Below are positions 1 through 8,063 of a DNA stretch of 52,566 bases, in pieces. Each line of letters starts with the position of its first letter. Position 1 is the first letter of the stretch. The DNA is from Ramlibacter sp. (GTDB lineage: Bacteria > Pseudomonadota > Gammaproteobacteria > Burkholderiales > Burkholderiaceae_C). The position numbers were made by a program, and so were the translations under genes. The notes below the pieces were generated by a model that saw only the letters and a program-made list of their open reading frames with translations, did not search any database and had not been told where the DNA came from. Location: contig JAQZBU010000006.1 of the NCBI GenBank assembly GCA_029237735.1, positions 1 through 52,566 on the forward strand, given 5' to 3'.

Positions 1-573
1 ATGCCAGGTTGGGAATTGGTCGGCCTTGATCACGTTGCTAGTGTCGAAAGCCTTAGCTGGTGGCCGCCGGATGATGGCCTTGGGGTGAAGCATCACCACG
101 TGGTAGCAAGCAAGCGGAGCGCCGGTCCGATTGGCAATGCCCAAAGTCGACAGCAGTCGCTTCAGAATGCGCTCGTGCCGCCGGCTCTGCTCAATCGGTG
201 ATGGAATTCCGAAGCGATCGTCATCGTATTCGGCGGTGAACTCTCCGTGATCATTGATCGTGAGACTTCCGGCGTAATTCTTTGTCTCGACCAAGTACAT
301 GCCGAACCCGCGATTGATGATCAGGTGGTCAATCTGTGCAACGTCGCCATCCACCACGAATCGCAAATCATGCAGGAGGACGTGGTTCTCGGCGCCTTTG
401 AAGTACTGATCAAGGTAGTAGGCTGAATCCCGCTCGCCCTGAATGCCCTTGCGGAAGCGCCCGAGTTCCTGACGAAGCCATGTCTTTTGCTTCGCGTCGA
501 GCAAATGAGACTTCTGCAGGTCCTCAAGCAGGGAAAGGCGCTTGGACTTGTCGTCCGCCGATTTCAATAGCAA
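1..573 (-). CDS. NERD-domain nuclease-related protein (C-terminus beyond window)
   Basis: The minus strand reads open from a TTG at 571-573 to base 1. The TTG start is chosen because a purine-rich GAGAGGGGAG lies about 7 nt upstream and no ATG fits. About 190 residues are visible. Residues 45-110 match the NERD (nuclease-related) fold: QIDHLIINRGFGMYLVETKN gives the Asp (about residue 82) and the E-x-K pair (about 96-98) of a restriction-endonuclease-like core. NERD proteins are thought to act on DNA, often in mobile or defence regions, and may carry kinase or helicase domains C-terminally, which would lie outside the window. The fold is recognised with fair certainty; the cellular role is unknown. 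Confidence 0.8.
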   Translation of the reverse strand, partial: MLLKSADDKSKRLSLLEDLQKSHLLDAKQKTWLRQELGRFRKGIQGERDSAYYLDQYFKGAENHVLLHDLRFVVDGDVAQIDHLIINRGFGMYLVETKNYAGSLTINDHGEFTAEYDDDRFGIPSPIEQSRRHERILKRLLSTLGIANRTGAPLACYHVVMLHPKAIIRRPPAKAFDTSNVIKADQFPTWH

Positions 574-689
574 GGTAGTTCTCCCCTCTCTCTAGGCGCA
601 CTTTTGAGTAGTTTTTTTTTGCACCGTTGGCTCGTGCTGCTCCGCTGCTCACTGTCGCTCCAGGGCACGCCTGCGTACATCTTCCACTT

Positions 690-1289
690 CTACGGTGTGG
701 CCCCTTTGGTGTCCGCTAAGCCGTCGTACTCAGCCGACACTTTCCCAAAAACCTCAAGCAACTTATTCAAGGTGAAATTTAACGTTGCTTCGCTGCCGGT
801 CGTTGAGCTATAGCGGACGTACAGCCGGTTTCCGGCGAGGAGATCCGCCAACAGTTCCTTATCAATTGGAATTGACTGGTAGATGCCGTTTGGCTTGCTG
901 TCAATGAACACGACGTCTGGTGAGAAGGTCCGTACCGACTTCTGATCTATGCGAATCAACAGTGGGTCGATCAACTTGTTGCTGCCCGCCATTAGTGCGG
1001 CTGGGGACCGTTGCGAAAAGACTTGCAAGAGCACGTACTCCCGACTTGAATCGATGCGGACAAACCGAATCATGGCCAATGAGCGACTATTCAGCGAGAG
1101 CGCCCCTCCCTCGATGTGTTCAACAACGAAGAGGTTGCAGTCGATACTCCCATGATCGTTGAACGGGTCTTTCTTTGCGCATTTCCCGGAATTCCAATGC
1201 AGGTCGCCCGTAAATTGAGCATAGCCATCCAGTGGCACTAATCCACCTGCAACTGCCAACAGGCAAGCCAAAAACGCCTTTCTTCGCAT
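690..1289 (-). CDS. Small exported protein of unknown function
   Basis: A 199-residue ORF begins with a basic and hydrophobic signal peptide, roughly residues 1-24 ending in GYAQ, so the product is probably periplasmic. The mature part is about 175 residues with two early cysteines (in SGKCAKK and SIDCNLF) that could form a disulfide. No family is recognised. It stands alone, 115 bases from the NERD gene on the same strand. The signal peptide and normal composition support a real gene; function is not inferable. Confidence 0.65.
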   Translation of the reverse strand: MRRKAFLACLLAVAGGLVPLDGYAQFTGDLHWNSGKCAKKDPFNDHGSIDCNLFVVEHIEGGALSLNSRSLAMIRFVRIDSSREYVLLQVFSQRSPAALMAGSNKLIDPLLIRIDQKSVRTFSPDVVFIDSKPNGIYQSIPIDKELLADLLAGNRLYVRYSSTTGSEATLNFTLNKLLEVFGKVSAEYDGLADTKGATP

Positions 1290-1574
1290 CGCAAAAAATC
1301 CTTCTGAAGCGACCTAGCTTGCGCCCTTGTATGGGCGAAGGTCTCGCACATGGTACCCGACAGTTGCCGGCGGCTTTCATCTCCTGAGCAATGTGCCCGA
1401 GGGGAAGCCGTGGTTAGGAGCAGGGGCGGTGTCCAATCCTTGTCGTTGTTGGCACAGCCAACCACCTAATAAGCAAGCTGCTCCGATGCCTGATTGTCAG
1501 GACTACGGCCACGGCGATCCGTCCGCTACCCATGAACTCCAACAAGACTGCCGACAGCAGCAGCACCCGATTAG

Positions 1575-1774
1575 CTATGTCGGCCCTCGCGGCAGCACGC
1601 GGATCTGTTCCCATAACTCGTAGATCGTCAGCCCCAAACCGTTGGCGATGACCTCCATGGCGTTCAGCGTCGGATTGGCCTGCCCGCGCTCCAGACGGCT
1701 CAGATAAGTCTGATAGAAGCCGCATCGCTCGCCAGTTTCTGTTGGCTGGCCATGTCTGGCAGACACAGGAACAT
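1575..1774 (-). pseudogene. Frameshifted XRE-family HTH regulator remnant
   Basis: Two frames together make one Cro/CI-type helix-turn-helix. The first, from about 1774, reads RFGEKMFLCLPDMASQQKLA. The second, from about 1735 down to the TAG at 1575, reads RCGFYQTYLSRLERGQANPT and ends about 30 residues later. Joined, they match the usual small XRE layout (FGE..R..R....SQ..LA..CG....Y.S.LERG..NPTL). The shift lies near 1731-1740. It immediately follows the stop of the 1791-2420 gene, so it may once have been that operon's regulator. A sequencing error could restore the frame. Confidence 0.6.
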
Positions 1775-1790
1775 TTTCTCGCCAAATCGG

Positions 1791-2420
1791 CTATAGCGGC
1801 TCTAGGGCGAATGACAGCCTGCCGGCTGACCAAAAGATGAAGTCCAGCACCTTCGTGTCTGGCACGATATTGGCAGGTGCTGCATAAACTGTCCGAAATA
1901 TCTCTCGCGGGCGCTGGAGGAAACCACCCTGGAGAATCTCACCGTAGATCTGCTGAAGCTTCTCGTAAAAACTCATATATTGGTTCAGTCTTGCTGAAAG
2001 CGGCAAGGAGCTCGAAGGTGGTTTGAACCGGAACACCCTCGCGACCTCGGAGTCGTAAATCGGGTACTCAGGATTAACGCTATTGGCAATCTTGCTCACG
2101 AAGGAGAACTGCAAACTGTTATGACCTCTGAGCGTTGGCAGGTCATATAGCTCCCGCGCGATTTGACGCAGATCAACATGAGGGCTCGGCCGCGCCGCTT
2201 CGAGCAGCTCGAAATATCTGAGTTTGAACTGGGGTGTAAGGCCTGCGTGGTCGAGCCGATAAAAAGACCGATACGTGAACTGGAACACGTAGTTCTCAGA
2301 CACAGACCCGCGTGCGAACTCGGCAGAAAGAAACCGATACACGTCGACGGCTTCGCGGCCGATAGCGGGAACGATCTTCTCCGCGTTTGTGTCGATTGCG
2401 GAAAGGTCTGGAACCGACAT
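1791..2420 (-). CDS. Hypothetical protein, second gene of a nuclease-linked pair
   Basis: About 209 residues from the ATG at 2420 (MSVPDLSAID). A longer version from 2483 would overlap the upstream gene by 34 bases. Residues near the centre read HNSLQFSFVSKIANSVNPEY followed by PIYDSEVARVF. That pattern (helix, then NP.YPI.DS.VA) occurs in several poorly characterised helical proteins and faintly recalls helix-hairpin-helix glycosylase folds, but I cannot assign a family. It lies 29 bases after the PD-(D/E)XK-like gene and directly before the XRE remnant, suggesting a three-gene unit. Function is unknown; defence or DNA processing is only an inference from neighbours. Confidence 0.6.
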   Translation of the reverse strand: MSVPDLSAIDTNAEKIVPAIGREAVDVYRFLSAEFARGSVSENYVFQFTYRSFYRLDHAGLTPQFKLRYFELLEAARPSPHVDLRQIARELYDLPTLRGHNSLQFSFVSKIANSVNPEYPIYDSEVARVFRFKPPSSSLPLSARLNQYMSFYEKLQQIYGEILQGGFLQRPREIFRTVYAAPANIVPDTKVLDFIFWSAGRLSFALEPL

Positions 2421-2449
2421 AACGGATGAGGGCCTCTCGAAGCGATTGC

Positions 2450-2902
2450 CTACAGCTTCCACGCTTCCCAGGCAGCACTCCAATTACTTCGCGAGCGCTC
2501 GTACCCTCGACCTATGTTAATCACGGGGAAGCGAGACTTGCGACCATTGCTGTTCCCATAGAATTCCTGATACCAGAGACTCACATTGACGGCCTCTCGC
2601 GCTTGGCGCCCGGTGAGGAGAAACGCCTCATATGCCTTCCGTTCTTCACGCCAGCGTACGAGCACATAAAAATCTCGAACACCGGCGCGCACATGCTCTG
2701 GTGGTGGCATGGGAAAAAATGAGGCGCACTTTGAGGAAGTCTTGACCTGGATGTTGGCGTGCCGGCTACCTTCTTCGTTAAGCGCCACGATGTCGTAGGC
2801 CGCCATGTTCCTGACTGTGGGCAAAGCGACCATCCCCCGCCGACATAATTCAGAAACCACGTAGTGAACGCCCGCGATCCCGATCAGTGCAGTATTCGCC
2901 AT
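2450..2902 (-). CDS. PD-(D/E)XK-like nuclease-fold protein
   Basis: A 150-residue ORF starting MANTALIGIAGVHYV. It shows an N-terminal helix with E18, then AAYDIVAL with D37, then ANIQVKTSS giving Q52-x-K54. The order Glu, Asp, (Q/E)-x-Lys is the signature of the restriction-endonuclease-like fold, as in small type II enzymes and Holliday-junction-type proteins. It heads a minus-strand unit with the 1791-2420 gene. No methyltransferase is visible nearby, so a classical restriction-modification pair is not supported. The fold call is moderate; the biological role is unknown. Confidence 0.6.
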   Translation of the reverse strand: MANTALIGIAGVHYVVSELCRRGMVALPTVRNMAAYDIVALNEEGSRHANIQVKTSSKCASFFPMPPPEHVRAGVRDFYVLVRWREERKAYEAFLLTGRQAREAVNVSLWYQEFYGNSNGRKSRFPVINIGRGYERSRSNWSAAWEAWKL

Positions 2903-3271
2903 TTAGTTCCACCAGCCCTGCTGAAGGCGCTCCAAGATGGGCTGCTACTACCTTTCCTAGGCTGATCAATGTAGCCCGTGGCCATAACAGGCGCAAGGGA
3001 CCCAGGGGGGGGAGCGAACCACGCCAAGCGGAATTGGTCGCTTCCTTAAGGGCTCAAAGCCGTCCTATTCACTGAGTCTTTCGCGCCGATCAGCTGCCAC
3101 CGCCGAAACCGGAGCGGCCTATCAGCGAATCGTATGGGAGTAAATCGGGATGTTTGATTGGCTGAGACAGGACAAAGTGCCCATTCTCAGCCAACTGTTA
3201 GCGTCTTTAATGGCGCATGGGCGTCGACAGCAACAGCGCGGCCCAGGAGGTCCCACGTAATCGAGGACAAA
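2903..3271. other. Intergenic region with no supported gene
   Basis: About 370 bases lie between the divergently transcribed 2450-2902 and 3272-3643 genes. I see no convincing coding frame, tRNA or terminator; a poly-G tract (about 3005-3011) is the only oddity. It should contain the promoters for both flanking genes, but no clear -35/-10 pair was recognised. Confidence 0.4.
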
Positions 3272-3643
3272 ATGAATCATCCCACTCCTGCCTTAATCGC
3301 AACACGCCTTGTTGAGATCTACGCGAGCACCTGTCCCCGAAAGAAGGCTAAGGCGATCAGGTTGACGAAGAAGCAGTTCAACTCTATTGCTGGCCGAACA
3401 AAAATTGAAGATGCCATCCTGAATCCAACCGTTCGTGCGCTTCGGCGACACGGGATTCAATTGGTACGAATTTCCGACACCTTTGCCCTTCTTGACGACT
3501 TGACGCTCGCGACCTGGCTAGAACCCGAGAAGGCAGCGTTCCGAAATGCCATGAAGCTACGATCCGCGGTTACGGCATCGGCAGCGGAAACCGCTGTAAA
3601 TCCGCAAGCCGCCTGGCCTTTCCCGACCACGGCAACGCCGTGA
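3272..3643 (+). CDS. Small hypothetical protein upstream of a nuclease-like gene
   Basis: About 123 residues from the ATG at 3272, preceded by GAGG about 6 nt away, which is preferred to the longer frame from 3158. The core reads IRLTKKQFNSIAGRTKI and then a hydrophobic/basic segment around LRRHGIQLVRISDTFALLDD, suggesting a small alpha/beta fold, possibly nucleic-acid binding. No family is recognised. It ends 40 bases before the next plus-strand gene (3684-4088), and the pairing of a small basic protein with a nuclease-like partner suggests a two-gene unit. Confidence 0.5.
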   Translation: MNHPTPALIATRLVEIYASTCPRKKAKAIRLTKKQFNSIAGRTKIEDAILNPTVRALRRHGIQLVRISDTFALLDDLTLATWLEPEKAAFRNAMKLRSAVTASAAETAVNPQAAWPFPTTATP

Positions 3644-3683
3644 TATGGACTGCCTTGCCCTTACGTTCTTGAGTGAGACCGAT

Positions 3684-4088
3684 ATGAAACTAGAAAGAAT
3701 CAAATACGAAGATCTAAATCCGAAAGCCAAGGAAACGTTCAATTTCCATAAAATGGCTTCGATACTTGCCGACTATGGGTACAACTGTATCTGGCTGAGC
3801 GATGATTGGAACGGAGCAGATTTCATAGGTGTGCATATCGATGGAGTTTCGGACATAAAGGTTCAGTTGAAAGGCAATTTTTCATTTGCAAAAAAATATC
3901 GCGGTAAGAATCTATACATAGCATGTTTTGATTCAGGTGATTTATACGTTTATCCGCACGACATAGTGTTAGATGAAGTGGAACCAGCCATCTCGGATAG
4001 AGACTGGATTTCGAAGGGTACATATTTCCAAACCAAGATGACTAAGAGGAACAAAGATCTTCTTAAGCCATACAAAATAGAAAGGTAA
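3684..4088 (+). CDS. AT-rich PD-(D/E)XK-like protein
   Basis: A 134-residue ORF from the ATG at 3684. The segment WLSDDWNGADFIGVHIDG is followed by SDIKVQLKG: D46 and Q61-x-K63 form the D...(E/Q)-x-K pattern of the restriction-endonuclease-like fold, and K63 sits in a predicted beta strand. The DNA is clearly AT-richer than everything around it, with AT-ending codons (ata, aat, tat, aaa), a sign of recent acquisition. It probably forms a unit with the preceding small gene. Whether it is a restriction enzyme, an effector or an inactive fold cannot be told. Confidence 0.55.
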   Translation: MKLERIKYEDLNPKAKETFNFHKMASILADYGYNCIWLSDDWNGADFIGVHIDGVSDIKVQLKGNFSFAKKYRGKNLYIACFDSGDLYVYPHDIVLDEVEPAISDRDWISKGTYFQTKMTKRNKDLLKPYKIER

Positions 4089-4152
4089 CAAAAATTCTGG
4101 CAGGCGGTTCACGCGGCCTGAAGCAGTCGTCCATTAGGTGTGGCGCCGATAA

Positions 4153-4640
4153 CTACGTGGGTCGAAATCGCCGAAAGCGGGGCCCCCATTTGAACATTAG
4201 GTCTTGGAGAACCTCGGGCGAGCCGGACGGCGGTTCGGCGTCCCACTCTGGCCTTCCGGTGCGCCGGTTGCGTTCAATCTGCACCAAAGATGAAAAGTAG
4301 AAGCAGAGATACTCCTGGATCTCCGGCGGCGCCTCGACCAAGAACTGGTCAAGAGCATCCCTAAGTCCGGCGGGACAGCCCTCAAGCCTGCCTCCCGCAT
4401 GTCGGGTGTGAGCAACACCCCCTCGATGCAGCATTGCTCCAGAGGTACAGCCAGTTTCTGCGCGTGTATGTACGCTTCCCATGAAGCCGGAAGGTGTTCG
4501 TCACTATCCGCGAAAGCGTCTCGCAGCTCGTCCCGCTAATCGTCCAATGCCGACGCGATCTCCGCGAGCTCAACGTAGTCGGACGTCTGTGGCGAGTACG
4601 CCGAGAGTTCCGCTTGCCACTGAGCTTGAGTGCGCTGCAT
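4153..4640 (-). pseudogene. Decayed hypothetical gene with nonsense and frameshift
   Basis: One protein is spread over two frames. From the ATG at 4640 the frame reads MQRTQAQWQAELSAY and on to an in-frame TAG (after ASALDD), then continues as RDELRDAFADSDEHLP through EGVLLTPDMREAGLR. Near 4365-4375 the reading must shift to DALDQFLVEAPPEIQEYLCF, ending at the TAG at 4153. Restored, it would be about 160 acidic residues. The product is not recognised. It lies just after the HNH gene on the same strand. Two lesions make a single sequencing error an unlikely explanation. Confidence 0.55.
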
Positions 4641-4676
4641 GTCTGGGCTTTTTTCCAGCTGTCCTGCAGCAGGGTA

Positions 4677-5018
4677 TCACGCAGGACCTGCTGACCCCAG
4701 TGCCCGCACCGCTATAGGCGCAATGGAAGTGCTCGTAATGCCCCGCACATTGCAGTAATCTGACTTCAGCCACATCTCAAGGGTTTTCGTGCCCTTGCTA
4801 GCGTTGCAACTGACACAGCAAAGTGCGATGTTCATAGCGTTGACGACCGACACGTCATTGACAATGTGCTCCCAAGACGGGACGCCGGTTCTTGGACCTG
4901 CGAGATCGAAACCTCGACCGCAATAAATGCAGCGTACGTCTCGCGCGAGGACCTCAAGCGCGAGTTCATGAGGAATACCCCAGCGAGCTGCGGTGCGGAC
5001 AAGGAGCGCGTTACTCAT
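4677..5018 (-). CDS. HNH endonuclease-like protein
   Basis: A 113-residue ORF starting MSNALLVRTAARWGIP. It carries C30-x-x-C33 (CIYCG), then PSWEHIVN with H51, then NIALCCVSCNASKG giving a second C-x-x-C (68/71) and the terminal Asn of the HNH beta-beta-alpha-metal motif. The layout matches small stand-alone HNH nucleases of phage and mobile DNA, which nick or cut DNA using one divalent metal, with a structural zinc held by the four cysteines. No terminase or intron context is visible. The motif is good; the target is unknown. Confidence 0.75.
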   Translation of the reverse strand: MSNALLVRTAARWGIPHELALEVLARDVRCIYCGRGFDLAGPRTGVPSWEHIVNDVSVVNAMNIALCCVSCNASKGTKTLEMWLKSDYCNVRGITSTSIAPIAVRALGSAGPA

Positions 5019-5449
5019 GAAGGTTGACGTCGGGCATTGAGCGATGGTCTACGCTTGGACAGTGTGCACGCAGTCGTTCCAAGGAAGTACGTCGCACCCA
5101 CAGTGCGGTACCTGAACGTCGGACATCGTCGTGACCGGTGGCAATGATTGGTCCGACGCTTTGATGCCGCTCTTCGTGGCCGGTCTGGGAGGCTCGATCG
5201 CCAAGTCATCTTGACGCGAGCGCTACGCGTCGAAGGCAAGTGCAGAAAGTGGGTTTGCGAAGAACGCGACCTCCGATGAACGTTATCCGTCGCAGCCTTA
5301 GCGCGGATTTTCGGAACTGAAAGTTCATACCAGCAGAGTTCTTGGCCTTGTCAAATCGCTTCGAAGGACCGTCAAAGTGAGGATTGGCCGCCGTTCTCAT
5401 CTCGCATGAGGAATGGGCTGATCGTCCGCCGCGCACGCTCACTGCTTTG
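5019..5449. other. Gene-poor gap
   Basis: Short open frames exist on the minus strand (for example 5015-5239), but none shows a family signature, a credible ribosome site or normal composition. I see no RNA gene, repeat or terminator in this stretch of about 430 bases. It may be degenerated DNA from a former insertion. Confidence 0.4.
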
Positions 5450-5713
5450 TCACCTGGGGCGCTTCCCTTCGCGGTAGCCCCGTGCGTACATGCAGGCTTT
5501 ATAGAGCCCAGCATTCGTCGCACTACCGCTTTGGGATGATCCCCCGTAGCGGTTAACAGCAGCACTGGACTGGCGCTGCTGGGACTCCTGGAGGCAGGCA
5601 TATTCGTCTTGGTGAAATTGCTGCGTAGTTCCGCCCGGGGGGAAGTTCCAATAGAGCCGGTTGGCACAGCCCGACACTAGGCCGAACAGCAGGATCGCAA
5701 ACAGTAGGCGCAT
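5450..5713 (-). CDS. Small lipoprotein
   Basis: An 87-residue ORF with a lipoprotein signal: MRLLFAILLFGLVSGC, whose lipobox LVSGC predicts lipid attachment at Cys16 after signal peptidase II cleavage. The mature part reads ANRLYWNFPPGGTTQQFHQD and then a Gln/Ser-rich stretch with two cysteines and a basic end. Such short lipoproteins are common in Burkholderiales and are usually outer-membrane anchored with no known role. It stands alone on the minus strand. Confidence 0.7.
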   Translation of the reverse strand: MRLLFAILLFGLVSGCANRLYWNFPPGGTTQQFHQDEYACLQESQQRQSSAAVNRYGGSSQSGSATNAGLYKACMYARGYREGKRPR

Positions 5714-5873
5714 TCCTCACTCCCATGACACGGTGTGTCGAATTGTAGAGCTAGGCAATAACTACCAGCGACGCTGCCGTCGGCTTTCTACAAATCTGCC
5801 ACTGGATGGGTCGCTCCTTGCGGGCCTAAAGTCTCGACGAAATACCGTATGTAGAAGCAGAGCGCGACAACTT

Positions 5874-5897
5874 GGTTCGATTCCGCCCTAGGCCACC
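5874..5897 (+). repeat. tRNA-Phe 3'-end scar (copy A)
   Basis: GGTTCGATTCCGCCCTAGGC plus CACC matches the T-arm and acceptor end of the tRNA-Phe fragments at 7986 and 26381, with one substitution (CCTAGG for CCCAGG). The upstream tRNA body is absent, so this is an attachment-site remnant and not a functional tRNA. A strong terminator follows 11 bases later, as it would after a tRNA. Confidence 0.7.
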
Positions 5898-5908
5898 GGA
5901 ATGAGCAA

Positions 5909-5944
5909 GCCCTTGACTCCAAACGGACTCGAGGGCATTTTTTT
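5909..5944 (+). terminator. Rho-independent terminator after tRNA scar A
   Basis: The stem GCCCTTGACTCC pairs with GGACTCGAGGGC across an AAAC loop, with one mismatch and one G-T wobble, followed by ATTTTTTTT. It probably came with the 3' flank of an integrated element or the original tRNA gene. Confidence 0.75.
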
Positions 5945-6044
5945 ATGTGGCGCGCAGCCTCCTGTCGACTTTCTCTGTTACGGCAAGAAGCGCAATGGCG
6001 CTAGGGCGCAGTGAAAATACGGTTTTGCCGCCACGGGAGGTTGT

Positions 6045-6476
6045 ATGAAGTACTTAACGGACGTGTGTGCTTTTCTGACGGTAGGGCTTGCGACCTTACT
6101 CATTCAAACTGCTTCGGCGCAGACGGCGCCCGCATCGGCTAAACAAATCGCGCCGGAGCGATTCGAAGGCACGCTGGTAGGGAACTGGACGGGCTACAGC
6201 TACAACAACGGCTACGACGGCCAGACGGGGAACATCACTTTCTACCCCAACGGAACTTTCCAAATCACCGGTGGCGTCCTGAGCGTTCTCATCGCTAGCT
6301 GCCTTAATCAAGATTGCACAGGCCAGATGGGTACGTGGGAAATCATCCACGGCAGCATACTAAAAATGCGCGTCAATGCAGTGAGCGACTACGCTTACCC
6401 TCTCGTAGTGCAAGCCCAGAGAAATCAAATCGAGCTGATTCGGTCCTCCAACCTCACTGTGCTCACTCGCCCGTAA
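6045..6476 (+). CDS. Secreted hypothetical protein
   Basis: A 143-residue ORF with a GGGAGG ribosome site before the ATG at 6045. Residues 1-26 (to ASAQ) form a signal peptide. The mature part contains LVGNWTGYSYNNGYDGQTGN followed by ITFYPNGTFQITGG, resembling lipocalin-like or beta-barrel proteins that use a GxW motif near the mature start. Two cysteines (SCLNQDC) may form a disulfide. No family is assigned with confidence. It lies between tRNA scars A and B and so belongs to an inserted segment. Confidence 0.65.
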   Translation: MKYLTDVCAFLTVGLATLLIQTASAQTAPASAKQIAPERFEGTLVGNWTGYSYNNGYDGQTGNITFYPNGTFQITGGVLSVLIASCLNQDCTGQMGTWEIIHGSILKMRVNAVSDYAYPLVVQAQRNQIELIRSSNLTVLTRP

Positions 6477-6636
6477 ATCTGAGGAGCGCGCAAGATCGAT
6501 GCGCCTGGTGCTGAGTGGTTCTTGACAACGCCGCAGGAAATCACGCTCGCCATAGAGGCAGTACTCGGGACAAGCAAACCGATTTAGAGTGGCTTCTGCC
6601 CGCTAGCAGGGACTTTTTGAATCAGGAGAAGGCTTC

Positions 6637-7872
6637 GTGACCGAATATATCTACGTGCTGCTGAATCCGGCGCACATGCAGCATGTCAAGATCGGTAGAA
6701 CGGCTCGTTCTCCTGAGGAGCGAGCCAGGGAGCTTTCGACTACCGGAGTTCCGATGCCATTTGTTGTGGCATATGAAGCGTTGGTTTCCGACGGGCCAAG
6801 CGCAGAAGCTCTCATTCACGAGCGGCTGTCAGGTGAAGGGCACCGCTTGAATCCATCGCGTGAGTTCTTCGATGTCCCATTGAAGCGTGCCATCGCGGTG
6901 GTCGATGAAGTCTGCCGGAGCTTCCCCGCGATTACTGAGCCAAGTCCAGGCTCCGATGACGAAGGCGGACTGCCGTTGCCGGGGGAAGTGGCCCTACTCG
7001 GGTGGGAATACATGGTTGGCTCGGAATCGGTCCTGCAGGACTATGTGATGGCCCGTGGTTGTTTTGAACGCGCGATTGCACTCGGCGGTGACGGGGCCGC
7101 GTACATGAATCTTGCCGATCTCCACCTGTGGGGGCTTGGAACGCGGAAGAACCCCGGCGAAGCTATTCGCCTGTTGAAGGAGGGCGGAGAAAAGGGGTGG
7201 CTGGAATGCTACTGGGCGCTGTGGTTGATGTTCTCCGGCCGGGCGCTTCACACTTACTCCGGCGCCGACATTCCGGAAAACTCTCAGGACACCGCACATC
7301 CTCAGAACGCTGATGTCGCTTTTGGCTGGCTCTTGGATGCATACAAACAGATTGGCGGCGAGATCCCAGCTGATCAATTGATCGAGTACCTGGAATGGTC
7401 ACGGTCCCTTATTGGGCCAGACAGTCAGGCACAGTTCTACGGTCGCTACTCAAAACAAATGCTGGCCTCCTGGGTGCTGAGGTGTCAGCGGATTCTGGAA
7501 AGGTTAAAGCAAGGCCGTGCCGAGGGAATAGGCAGAGCTGCGGTTCTTGGGGACGACGGCAGAACGATTTCGTTGAAGCCCCTAATGGTGCTGAACGAGA
7601 TGCTTCCCAAGTGGGGTATCCCCGTCGAACCTCACCTGCGCGAAGTATTGGGGACTTGTGATGCTGAAGACCTCCAGTACGCCTTCTCTTCTCTCCCCGA
7701 CGAGCGGGCCAAAGCCTGGATCTATACGTTTTCGCGGTACCTTCCCTTTAGCCAAATACCCACAAGAGATGCTTTCGCTAGTGCCCCTCCAGAGGCTGTC
7801 TCGAGCGCCGCCCCTGCCGCGAAAAAACCAGGCTGGCTGAAGCGCGTGACGACCGGCTTGTTCGGGAATTAG
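6637..7872 (+). CDS. GIY-YIG (T5orf172-type) and Sel1-repeat protein
   Basis: A 411-residue ORF from the GTG at 6637, with AGGAGA 8 nt upstream. Residues 3-85 match the T5orf172/MUG113 branch of GIY-YIG nucleases: YIYVLLN, then VKIGRTARSPEERARELS, then an Ala-rich helix with E58 (SAEALIHERL) and a REFFDV end. Residues about 115-175 look like a Sel1/TPR repeat (AAYMNLADLHLWGLGT then NPGEAIRLLKEGGEKG). The C-terminal 200 residues are unassigned, ending in a basic GWLKRVTTGLFGN. Fusion of this nuclease domain to Sel1 repeats suggests a phage- or plasmid-derived effector; the substrate is unknown. Confidence 0.75.
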   Translation: MTEYIYVLLNPAHMQHVKIGRTARSPEERARELSTTGVPMPFVVAYEALVSDGPSAEALIHERLSGEGHRLNPSREFFDVPLKRAIAVVDEVCRSFPAITEPSPGSDDEGGLPLPGEVALLGWEYMVGSESVLQDYVMARGCFERAIALGGDGAAYMNLADLHLWGLGTRKNPGEAIRLLKEGGEKGWLECYWALWLMFSGRALHTYSGADIPENSQDTAHPQNADVAFGWLLDAYKQIGGEIPADQLIEYLEWSRSLIGPDSQAQFYGRYSKQMLASWVLRCQRILERLKQGRAEGIGRAAVLGDDGRTISLKPLMVLNEMLPKWGIPVEPHLREVLGTCDAEDLQYAFSSLPDERAKAWIYTFSRYLPFSQIPTRDAFASAPPEAVSSAAPAAKKPGWLKRVTTGLFGN

Positions 7873-7878
7873 ATCAAG

Positions 7879-7928
7879 CTCGGCGACAGGTTCGGCAAGG
7901 TTCGGCAGAGTTCGGTTCGCCAGTTCGG
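7879..7928 (+). repeat. Phased TTCGG repeats left of att copy B
   Basis: TTCGG occurs at 7891, 7901, 7911 and 7924, preceded by CTCGG at 7879. The spacing is 10-13 bases, close to one DNA turn. A similar series lies before copy D (26200-26303). Phased short repeats beside attachment cores are typical of integrase arm-type or excisionase sites, so that role is inferred. Confidence 0.55.
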
Positions 7929-7985
7929 TGCCAAAAAAAGGCCTTGTGAGTCTTCACCTTAGAACGAGAACTATGGTTGTAACTT

Positions 7986-8033
7986 GGATTGAAAATCCGC
8001 GTGTCGGTGGTTCGATTCCGCCCCAGGCCACCA
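7986..8033 (+). repeat. tRNA-Phe 3' half, island boundary (copy B)
   Basis: The sequence runs from GGATTGAAAATCC (anticodon arm with the GAA anticodon in TTGAAAA) through GTGTCGGTGGTTCGATTCCG to the acceptor GGCCACCA. The 5' half of the tRNA is missing, so it is not a functional gene. It matches copy D over about 45 bases with one difference, which makes the pair the likely direct repeats flanking the 18.4-kb island. A decayed integrase starts 280 bases downstream. Confidence 0.8.
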
Positions 8034-8063
8034 GAATAGATGCCTTGTGAATCAAGGACTTAG

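Noticed and set aside
7879..7928. CRISPR array
   Set aside because: Repeat units are only 5-7 bases with 10-base steps; CRISPR repeats and spacers are much longer, and no cas genes are present.
7986..8033. Functional tRNA-Phe gene
   Set aside because: Only the anticodon arm to the 3' end is present; the D-arm and 5' acceptor strand are missing, so it is an att scar.
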